9,699 bases of DNA, taken from contig JAOULM010000025.1 of assembly GCA_029882015.1 (NCBI GenBank), positions 1-9,699 of the forward strand, read 5' to 3'. Made by a program: the position numbers and the translations under genes. The notes under the pieces are model-generated. The model did not search any database. It was not told the DNA's origin and was given only the letters and a program-made list of their open reading frames with translations. Positions 1 through 4,608 of the stretch are shown in pieces. Origin of the DNA: Candidatus Nomurabacteria bacterium. GTDB lineage: Bacteria; Patescibacteriota; Minisyncoccia; Phycocordibacterales; UBA1006. Within the stretch, counting starts at the first letter, position 1. Each line of letters begins with the position of its first letter.

Positions 1-529
1 CGCTACCTAGTTCGCTGTTTTCTTCTGTTCCATTATCGTAATTGTTTGCTGGAGTGATAGTAGCTTGTCCAGTTAATGGAATAGCATTTACCAATGCATA
101 CCCGTCATTTGATGCAACGGCCATTTGGATTCCTGAAAGGAACAATCCATCAGTATTTGCAGTGATTTCAAATGATGTTGATTCTCCTGGTAATATTGGA
201 GCATCAATGGTGATTACGTCTACAACACCTGGCAATGTTCCTGCAAATGTTGCAAAGTCAGTATTGCTTCCGTATTCTGCCAAAGGCTCTAGTTCTGCAG
301 GAGATAATGTATCTGCAAAATCCAATGACGCTTCATCTGTGTGTATTATGTACACACCAGGAGCCAAAGGCTGAGATTCGCTGCTGTTATTAATAGTGAC
401 TGTGTATGTCTGTGAAAGAGTCTCTGTTGGTACCGGCTGTTCTTTCTTTGCTGAAAGTGTGATTATGGCGATAATTGCAATTGCGATTACCAACCATACC
501 CATGTTTTTCCTGAATTCTTATTTTCCAT
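1..529 (-). CDS. Membrane-anchored spondin-domain protein, C-terminus cut by window edge
   Basis: Read on the minus strand from the ATG at 529, the frame stays open for 176 codons to the window edge. Residues 1-8 are short and polar, residues about 9-27 are a hydrophobic segment (WVWLVIAIAIIAIITL) acting as signal anchor or uncleaved signal peptide, and the rest would be outside the cell. The external part has the order seen in bacterial spondin N-terminal domains: YTVTINN, then PLAPGVYIIH, ELEPLAEYG, a PGES turn, ASNDGYAL and a final NGTEENSELG. Spondin domains are extracellular, often metal-binding adhesion-type modules; the ligand here is unknown. The next in-frame upstream stop is TAG near 593, and 529 is the first ATG after it. 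No Shine-Dalgarno site precedes it. It lies downstream of two tRNA genes on the same strand but has its own promoter-like sequence. The assignment rests on motif recall, not a profile search. Confidence 0.8.
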   Translation of the reverse strand, partial: MENKNSGKTWVWLVIAIAIIAIITLSAKKEQPVPTETLSQTYTVTINNSSESQPLAPGVYIIHTDEASLDFADTLSPAELEPLAEYGSNTDFATFAGTLPGVVDVITIDAPILPGESTSFEITANTDGLFLSGIQMAVASNDGYALVNAIPLTGQATITPANNYDNGTEENSELGS

Positions 530-577
530 AGAGTAAAAAATTATGTTTATAATGATGCCCAGCAATGGACTTTTGCT

Positions 578-606
578 ATTATAGCATTTTTCCTATGCAT
601 AAGAAA
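578..606 (-). promoter_or_regulatory. Putative promoter of the spondin-domain gene with palindromes
   Basis: On the minus strand a perfect TATAAT lies at 583-578, which would place the transcript start near 570 and give a leader of about 40 nt before the ATG at 529. The -35 region is poor, but it is covered by an 18-bp palindrome with one mismatch at 589-606, centred on TATGCATA. The -10 itself sits inside an 11-bp palindrome (GCTAT-T-ATAGC, 575-585). A palindrome over a -35 region can be an operator; no regulator is identified here. Confidence 0.45.
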
Positions 607-662
607 AACGTTTACATTCCTGTATTTTGTTGTTTTATAAGGCTTTCCGTGGTGTATCTGTG

Positions 663-749
663 CGGAGGAGACAGGATTCGAACCTGCGGTCCGTTTTACC
701 GGACACACCCTTTCCAAGGGTGCGCATTAGACCACTCTGCCACTCCTCC
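663..749 (-). tRNA. tRNA-Ser(GGA)
   Basis: On the minus strand the sequence folds as a class II tRNA. The acceptor arm is GGAGGAG (749-743) paired with CTCCTCC (670-664), followed by discriminator G at 663. The anticodon loop TTGGAAA (717-711) is closed by a CACCC/GGGTG stem, giving anticodon GGA for UCC and UCU codons. A long variable arm (GTCCG...CGGAC), typical of serine tRNAs, precedes the T arm with its TTCGAAT loop. The 3' CCA is not encoded (CACA follows the discriminator), so a CCA-adding enzyme is needed. Length is 87 nt. Confidence 0.96.
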
Positions 750-751
750 AA

Positions 752-779
752 TATTTTTATGCGGTGGGAGAGGGATTCG
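752..779 (-). pseudogene. tRNA-Ser(CGA) 3'-end fragment, att-like direct repeat
   Basis: This 28-bp stretch is identical to 913-940, which holds the 3' end of tRNA-Ser(CGA): 17 bases from the T loop to acceptor end and discriminator, plus the next 11 bases (GCATAAAAATA). Identity stops inside the T loop at 779/780, so the rest of a tRNA is absent. The copy has the same orientation as the intact gene and lies 161 bp downstream of it. This is the arrangement left when a tyrosine-integrase element inserts into a tRNA 3' end. A local slippage duplication is the alternative. Confidence 0.8.
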
Positions 780-912
780 GTCACCACTTTGGATTTTTTT
801 ACAAGCAAAGCTTTTAAAAAACCTCAAAGCCTCGACCCCGTCTTTTCGAACCACCTATATCATCCGTAAAAATAAAGTCATGCATAGCTCCAAGTATTCG
901 CTCTACATTTCT
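780..912. other. 133-bp spacer between tRNA-Ser 3' end copies
   Basis: No gene is visible between the two 28-bp copies; open frames here only run through the tRNA genes. It contains AAGCAAAGCTT (803-813), which recurs at 1085-1095 in the hairpin element upstream of tRNA-Ser(CGA). If the flanking copies are attachment sites, this is all that remains of the insert, or the trace of an imprecise excision. Confidence 0.5.
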
Positions 913-922
913 TATTTTTATG

Positions 923-1009
923 CGGTGGGAGAGGGATTCGAACCCTCGAAGGGTTTTATCCCTCACTCGATTTCGAATCGAGCGCCTTCAACCACTCAGC
1001 CATCCCACC
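923..1009 (-). tRNA. tRNA-Ser(CGA)
   Basis: On the minus strand the acceptor arm is GGTGGGA (1009-1003) paired with TCCCACC (930-924), with discriminator G at 923. The D arm contains GCTGAGTGG, and the anticodon loop TTCGAAA (977-971) sits on a CTCGA/TCGAG stem, giving anticodon CGA for UCG codons. A long variable arm (AGGGATAAAACCCT) and a T arm GAGGG-TTCGAAT-CCCTC follow. CCA is not encoded. Length is 87 nt, as for the neighbouring tRNA-Ser(GGA). Its 3' end is duplicated at 752-779, and its 5' end is mirrored at 1021-1037. Confidence 0.97.
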
Positions 1010-1020
1010 TCGTATTACTC

Positions 1021-1148
1021 GGTGGGATATCTGAGTGTTAGCCCACCTCGCGCCGGTCTCGCCAGCTCGACATGGGCGCGTTCCAAGCAAAGCTTGGAAA
1101 CGGATGAAAGGCAAAGCAGTTTGCCTTTCATCCACTCATCACCCCACC
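1021..1148. repeat. Hairpin-rich element with tRNA-Ser-like inverted ends
   Basis: The segment between tRNA-Ser(CGA) and sod is dense in inverted repeats. Its ends pair (GGTGGG 1021-1026 with CCCACC 1143-1148). Inside are CGCGCC/GGCGCG (1049-1054, 1075-1080), a perfect 8-bp hairpin with loop AAA (1081-1099), and a perfect 14-bp hairpin with loop GCAG (1102-1115, 1120-1133). The left end read on the plus strand, and the right end read on the minus strand, both resemble the first ~25 bases of the adjacent tRNA-Ser(CGA). No T-tract follows a hairpin on either strand, so it is not a typical terminator. It may be a small MITE-like repeat, a structured RNA, or rearranged tRNA debris. Confidence 0.6.
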
Positions 1149-1161
1149 AATAATCGCCATA

Positions 1162-1180
1162 CTATCATAATATATGATAG
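1162..1180 (+). promoter_or_regulatory. Operator-like palindrome and possible promoter of sod-msrB
   Basis: CTATCATA-ATA-TATGATAG is a perfect 8+8 inverted repeat about 35 bp upstream of the sod start. Its halves contain -10-like hexamers (CATAAT 1166-1171, TATGAT 1173-1178), so a protein bound here would overlap the promoter. Another possible -10 is TATTAA at 1189-1194. It matches no Fur, MntR or SoxR site that I recognise. Function is inferred from position only. Confidence 0.4.
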
Positions 1181-1214
1181 AATCGAAGTATTAACCACTA
1201 ACTCATTCTATTTT

Positions 1215-1844
1215 ATGCCTTTTGAAATTTCACGACTTGATTACGATTATAACGCACTGGAACCATATATTGATGCGCAGACAATGGAAATCCATTATAC
1301 AAAACACCATCAGGGGTATACCGACAAATTAAACACAGCAATACAAAAAATGGTTGATGATCCAAAAATTGAAACAGACATCGATACCAAGACAATAGAA
1401 CAGATTCTAGAAAATATTTCATCCGAGGTGGCTATCATTCGTAATAACGCTGGGGGATTTTATAATCATAATTTATTTTGGAACGTTATGAGTCCGGACG
1501 GTGGCGGAGAACCAACAGGAGAATTAGCATCAGCAATAGAAAAATCATTCAAAGGGTTCGAGCAATTTAAAACAATATTCAGCGAGGCTGCAAAAACAAG
1601 GTTTGGTTCTGGTTGGGCTTGGTTGGTGAAAAAATCTGATGGAACATTGGCTGTGACTTCGACACCAAATCAGGATAATCCATTAATGGATGCTGTACCT
1701 GCAGATGAACAGGGAACACCGATTCTTTGCCTAGATGTGTGGGAGCATGCTTACTATTTAAAATATCAAAACAAACGTCCAGACTATATTGAAAATTGGT
1801 GGAATATTGTTGACTGGGAAGAGGTGTCTAAAAAATATGAATAA
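1215..1844 (+). CDS. sodA: Superoxide dismutase, Mn-type of the Fe/Mn family
   Basis: This 209-residue protein converts superoxide to hydrogen peroxide and oxygen. All four metal ligands are present: His27 (MEIHYTKHH), His85 (FYNHNLFW), Asp174 and His178 (LDVWEHAYY). The second-shell glutamine lies in the C-terminal domain (NQDNPLM, Gln153), while the position that carries glutamine in iron enzymes is glycine (NNAGGFYNH). That pattern predicts manganese use, though cambialistic activity is possible. There is no signal peptide, so it acts in the cytoplasm. The frame is open upstream to 1035, but that part translates repeats and tRNA flank; family homology begins at MPFEISRLDY, supporting the ATG at 1215. 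No Shine-Dalgarno site is seen. The stop overlaps the msrB start by 8 nt, making one operon for oxidative damage. Confidence 0.96.
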   Translation: MPFEISRLDYDYNALEPYIDAQTMEIHYTKHHQGYTDKLNTAIQKMVDDPKIETDIDTKTIEQILENISSEVAIIRNNAGGFYNHNLFWNVMSPDGGGEPTGELASAIEKSFKGFEQFKTIFSEAAKTRFGSGWAWLVKKSDGTLAVTSTPNQDNPLMDAVPADEQGTPILCLDVWEHAYYLKYQNKRPDYIENWWNIVDWEEVSKKYE

Positions 1845-2232
1845 TATATCAGAGAATAGCTGGAAAGAAAAACTCACTAACGAGCAATATAATGTTCTTC
1901 GAGAAAAAGGAACCGAAAAACCATTTTCAGGTGAATATGTAGATCACCACGATGATGGATTTTATTATTGTGCCGGGTGTGGTAATAAATTATTTTCCAG
2001 CTCGAATAAATTTGATTCAAATTGTGGTTGGCCAAGTTTTGATGATGTCGTTTCAAGTAATGCTGTCGAACAACACGAAGATAACAGCTTGGGAATGAAG
2101 CGTATCGAAATAACTTGTGCGCAATGCGGAGGACACTTGGGACACGTATTTCCTGACGGCCCCAAACAAACAACAGAATTACGTTATTGTGTTAATTCAG
2201 TTGCGCTAAATTTTAAACCAGAACAAAAATAA
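1837..2232 (+). CDS. msrB: Peptide-methionine (R)-S-oxide reductase MsrB
   Basis: MsrB reduces methionine-R-sulfoxide in oxidised proteins, usually with thioredoxin as donor. The 131-residue protein covers the whole family domain. Two CxxC pairs bind structural zinc (Cys45/Cys48 in YYCAGC, Cys94/Cys97 in CAQC). The catalytic cysteine is Cys118 in RYCVNSVAL, and the likely resolving cysteine is Cys63 in NCGWPSF. HLGHVFPDGP is also present. The ATG at 1837 overlaps the end of sod (ATGAATAA), suggesting translational coupling. The frame is open back to 1789, but those codons lie inside sod and add no family sequence. There is no signal peptide, so it is probably cytoplasmic. An A/T-rich tail follows, without a clear hairpin terminator. 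Confidence 0.96.
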   Translation: MNNISENSWKEKLTNEQYNVLREKGTEKPFSGEYVDHHDDGFYYCAGCGNKLFSSSNKFDSNCGWPSFDDVVSSNAVEQHEDNSLGMKRIEITCAQCGGHLGHVFPDGPKQTTELRYCVNSVALNFKPEQK

Positions 2233-2302
2233 TTTTTTAAAAAAATAAAAAAGTAATGCACAGTAAAATATTTCTACACAGTTTGTTTTTGTAAAACAGT
2301 TG

Positions 2303-2308
2303 TATACT
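2303..2308 (+). promoter_or_regulatory. Putative -10 box of the two-helix membrane protein gene
   Basis: TATACT in the context TTGTATACT resembles TTGTATAAT upstream of mutY. No good -35 is found at 16-18 bp. Transcription from here would give a leader of about 40 nt, T-rich just before the start codon. Confidence 0.35.
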
Positions 2309-2356
2309 AAAGGTACGAAATTATTTTTTTATTACTCGCTTTTTTATTTTTGTTCT

Positions 2357-2731
2357 ATGCACATGAGAATCGACACAACATCATTTGCCCTCGCTGGAGG
2401 TTTAACCTTTGGTCTTATAATATTGATACTAACTTTTATCGCTGCATTTTCTGGGTATGGTGCAAACTTTTTGGAATTTTTGTATTTCTATCCATTCTAC
2501 ACAATCAGTTTCGAAGGGGCATCAATTGGTTTCATTTGGGCATTTGTTAATGGGTTTGTTGTTTTTGGGTTTTTTGCCTGGATGTATAACCATGCACGAC
2601 ATAACAACAACGAATATATAGCAAAAGTTTCTGCCGTTAAAAAGAAAAGAGTATCAAAAACAAAACCTAAATCAAAACCAGTTTCTAAAAAGTCATCAAA
2701 GAAAAAATCAACAACTAAAAAGACAAGGTGA
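2357..2731 (+). CDS. Small two-helix membrane protein with lysine-rich tail
   Basis: The 124-residue product has two hydrophobic helices at about residues 10-31 and 54-77, joined by a loop rich in Phe and Tyr (FLYFYPFYTI). A strongly basic tail from about residue 90 to the end is almost only Lys, Ser, Thr and Pro. The core (MRIDTTSFALAGGLTFG, then a G-x-I-G-F-I-W-A-F-x-N-G-F motif) resembles a small membrane-protein family often labelled holin-like in bacteria and archaea; that label is from memory and unproven. With both ends likely cytoplasmic, the tail could touch nucleic acid or ribosomes, by analogy with other Lys/Ser-rich tails. The frame is open to a TTG at 2300, but the -10-like box lies there, so ATG 2357 (or 2363) is preferred. 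No Shine-Dalgarno site is seen. Confidence 0.75.
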   Translation: MHMRIDTTSFALAGGLTFGLIILILTFIAAFSGYGANFLEFLYFYPFYTISFEGASIGFIWAFVNGFVVFGFFAWMYNHARHNNNEYIAKVSAVKKKRVSKTKPKSKPVSKKSSKKKSTTKKTR

Positions 2732-2862
2732 ATGACGAAGTCAGAGATGAATGAAGCAACGAGCGAAGCGACTATGCTGAATTTAGAGCGAAGCAGGGTG
2801 CCCTGGGGTAAATAAAGTAAAAGACAGAGGCGGGTGGGGGACCTTGATGCAGGTAGAAAAAT
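2732..2862. other. Non-coding spacer with GAGCGAAGC repeats
   Basis: I see no credible gene between the stop at 2731 and the terminator. GAGCGAAGC occurs twice (2761-2769, 2786-2794), with degenerate relatives (ACGAAGT near 2735). A short inverted repeat CAGGG-TG-CCCTG lies at 2794-2805. The core GCGAAGC can form a very stable DNA mini-hairpin. Confidence 0.5.
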
Positions 2863-2864
2863 AA

Positions 2865-2889
2865 AAAGCCCCTCTCAATGAGGGGCTTT
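2865..2889. terminator. Bidirectional intrinsic terminator
   Basis: AAAGCCCCTC (2865-2874) and GAGGGGCTTT (2880-2889) form a 10-bp stem with loop TCAAT. On the minus strand the hairpin leads into TTTTTATTTTT, a good terminator for the desaturase, whose stop codon is only 2 bp away. On the plus strand TTTGTTT follows, which would serve the gene at 2357-2731. Confidence 0.9.
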
Positions 2890-2891
2890 GT

Positions 2892-3671
2892 TTATGGATT
2901 GGCAATCTTAATAATGCCAATCCAGTTAAATAGTTTTACCACCCAAGACGTTTGATCAATCTCAAACCATCGTTCAGCAAAATTTATTGAATCAGGGTGT
3001 TTATGGTGATTGTTGTGTAACGACTCCCCCCATGTTGCAGGACTCAACCAAGCTAGATTTGTGGATGTATTATCCACATCGTGGTTCCTGTATCCATATT
3101 TATGAGTTAGCCAGTTTATGATAAAACCATGAATTGGAGCCATCCCCACGTTTGAAAGTGCAAAAACAATAGATGTTGGTATTGCCCACCAACCATCAAC
3201 CTGCCACGCAATCCAAAGATGTGTAGCAATCCATGTTGTTATCCAAAACAAGCGTATAACCCAATTTTCACCGACTTTATCTACCCAATTAAATTGAGGA
3301 AGATTTTTTGTGAATTTAGTTACGTCTCCGCGCTTACACGAAACCACTGCTCTTTGATATTCATTTCTTGTTTTCCAAAAAAAATGAATAATCCCTGATA
3401 TACCAGACTCTCCTTTTGGAGAATGAGGGTCCTGGGGAGTGTCTGTAAAAGCATGATGCCATCTGTGCAGTAGTCCATATGCACGAGGACTAAGATATCC
3501 AGAAGTAAGAAGCAATGACATGATTCCGAAGAATCTTTCCCACCCGGCAGACATGGTAAATTGTCCGTGAGCCGAGTATCTGTGGTGAAAAAAAGTTTGA
3601 ATAAAAAAAGTAATATTCCAGTTTACAAACATTATTGCAGAGAGGATTAAAATAAAGTTTATTGGGTTCAT
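2892..3671 (-). CDS. Membrane fatty-acid desaturase (acyl-CoA/lipid delta-9 type)
   Basis: This 259-residue membrane enzyme should introduce a cis double bond into a fatty acyl chain using O2 and an electron donor at a di-iron site. The three histidine clusters of the family are present and ordered: HHRYSAH (29-35), HRWHH (69-73) and HNNHH (219-223), plus His190 in NWLTH before the third box. GESLHNNHHKHP is a typical C-terminal signature. Hydrophobic stretches lie at about 5-28, 47-65, 137-156 and 160-180. No cytochrome b5 domain is fused, so the electron donor must be separate, and none is encoded nearby. Length matches short bacterial desaturases. The ATG at 3671 is 8 nt from a -10-like box, suggesting a leaderless message. 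It diverges from mutY and ends at the shared terminator. Confidence 0.93.
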   Translation of the reverse strand: MNPINFILILSAIMFVNWNITFFIQTFFHHRYSAHGQFTMSAGWERFFGIMSLLLTSGYLSPRAYGLLHRWHHAFTDTPQDPHSPKGESGISGIIHFFWKTRNEYQRAVVSCKRGDVTKFTKNLPQFNWVDKVGENWVIRLFWITTWIATHLWIAWQVDGWWAIPTSIVFALSNVGMAPIHGFIINWLTHKYGYRNHDVDNTSTNLAWLSPATWGESLHNNHHKHPDSINFAERWFEIDQTSWVVKLFNWIGIIKIANP

Positions 3672-3679
3672 AATAGTTA

Positions 3680-3685
3680 ATTTTA
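3680..3685 (-). promoter_or_regulatory. Putative -10 box of the desaturase gene
   Basis: TAAAAT on the minus strand (3685-3680) ends 8 nt before the ATG at 3671, so transcription would start at or next to the start codon. The -35 is weak (ATTATC with a 17-bp spacer). It shares the 78-bp gap to mutY with the opposing mutY promoter. Confidence 0.4.
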
Positions 3686-3737
3686 ATTTGTACCCACCAT
3701 GCGATAATTCTCACCATAAAGCAAATGCTGGCTCTTG

Positions 3738-3743
3738 TATAAT
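3738..3743 (+). promoter_or_regulatory. -10 box of mutY, leaderless arrangement
   Basis: A consensus TATAAT ends 6 nt before the ATG at 3750, placing transcription initiation on or beside the A of the start codon. No Shine-Dalgarno site could fit. This also argues against the in-frame TTG at 3735, which would lie upstream of the transcript. Confidence 0.65.
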
Positions 3744-3749
3744 GTCAGC

Positions 3750-4562
3750 ATGAATAATAGAGTCAAGAAAAAATTTCAGGATACCGTGTGGGATTATTTC
3801 CATGAACATGGACGCCATCATTTGCCGTGGCGAACAAACCCAACGCCTTATCGTGTGTTGGTATCAGAAATTATGCTACAGCAAACACAGGTGGATCGTG
3901 TTATTCCATTTTTTAAAAACTGGGTAAAATCGTTCCCAAATTTCAAGCGACTAGCATCTGCAAAGCAATCCGATATTCTGCGTCTGTGGAAGGGGTTAGG
4001 TTATAACAGTCGCGCATTACGTTTGCATCGATCGGCAAAAATTGTTTCCGAAAAATATCATGGGCGACTGCCGCGATTGCGCACGGAGCTGGAGTCATTA
4101 CCAGGTGTTGGCCCCTATACAGCTGGTGCAATCCGAGCATTTGCATTTAATCAGGACGAGGCTATCATAGAAACAAATATTCGTCGTATTTTTATTTATC
4201 ATTTTTTTCAAAACAAAAAATTAGTTCACGATCAAGAGATTTTGAGTGTGGTTCAGGAAACATTACCTATTGGGCGGTCTGCCGATTGGTATGGGGCCTT
4301 GATGGATTACGGAACATATCTGGCGGGGATTATAGAAAATCCCAATCGTAATTCCAAGCATTACACCAAGCAGAAAAAATTCGAGGGCAGCGACAGACAG
4401 ATTCGGGGCAAGATTTTGGAATACCTTTTGGAGGATTCGTTCACAGTCAAAGTAGTAATAAAGAAACTCGACGAACCTACCGATCGAGTGAAAAAAATAC
4501 TAGAACAACTAGAACGCGAGGGGTTTATAAAAAACAGCAGGGGAAAAATATTTCTGCAATAA
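3750..4562 (+). CDS. mutY: A/G-specific adenine glycosylase (MutY-like), lacking Fe-S site
   Basis: MutY removes adenine mispaired with 8-oxoguanine during base-excision repair. The 270-residue protein has the family start (LPWRTNPTPYRVLVSEIMLQQTQV, residues 25-48) with catalytic Glu40, and the helix-hairpin-helix LPGVGPYTAGAI (117-128). Three departures are visible. The position of the catalytic Asp in the family is Glu141 (IIETNIRRI). The four-cysteine 4Fe-4S motif expected near residues 195-212 is absent, and the protein has no cysteine at all. The C-terminal NUDIX-like 8-oxoG domain is missing; residues 215-270 instead look like a small winged helix (RQIRGKILEYL...LEQLEREGFI...GKIFL). Such short forms seem common in Patescibacteria, from recall. 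The start follows TATAAT by 6 nt. It ends at a hairpin shared with the convergent small gene. Confidence 0.9.
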   Translation: MNNRVKKKFQDTVWDYFHEHGRHHLPWRTNPTPYRVLVSEIMLQQTQVDRVIPFFKNWVKSFPNFKRLASAKQSDILRLWKGLGYNSRALRLHRSAKIVSEKYHGRLPRLRTELESLPGVGPYTAGAIRAFAFNQDEAIIETNIRRIFIYHFFQNKKLVHDQEILSVVQETLPIGRSADWYGALMDYGTYLAGIIENPNRNSKHYTKQKKFEGSDRQIRGKILEYLLEDSFTVKVVIKKLDEPTDRVKKILEQLEREGFIKNSRGKIFLQ

Positions 4563-4566
4563 AAAA

Positions 4567-4585
4567 GGACCGCAAATTGCGGTCC
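4567..4585. terminator. Hairpin terminator between mutY and the 76-residue gene
   Basis: GGACCGC (4567-4573) and GCGGTCC (4579-4585) pair around AAATT. On the minus strand the stem is followed by TTTTTTATT, a canonical intrinsic terminator for the gene at 4609-4839. On the plus strand the tail (AAGGTTTAATT) is weaker, but the hairpin starts 4 nt after the mutY stop and may also end that transcript. Confidence 0.85.
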
Positions 4586-4608
4586 AAGGTTTAATTGTTT
4601 GTGGTAGA

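Noticed and set aside
42..374. Plus-strand open frame of 110 codons
   Set aside because: It is antisense to the spondin-domain gene, which has family motifs, a signal anchor and a promoter; the plus frame has no recognisable features.
1102..1133. 14-bp hairpin as an intrinsic terminator
   Set aside because: No T-tract follows on either strand, and no gene ends there.
1021..1148. A complete third tRNA gene
   Set aside because: Only the 5'-half-like ends are present; there is no T arm, no proper 7-nt anticodon loop, and the two ends are in opposite orientations.
565..1153. Several plus-strand open frames through 565-1153
   Set aside because: They run antisense through the two tRNA-Ser genes and the hairpin element; the translations are tRNA shadows.
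1035..1214. N-terminal extension of superoxide dismutase by 60 codons
   Set aside because: It translates the hairpin element and promoter region, and family similarity begins at the ATG at 1215.
3735..3749. TTG start of mutY five codons upstream
   Set aside because: It overlaps the TATAAT -10 box, so it would lie upstream of the expected transcript start.
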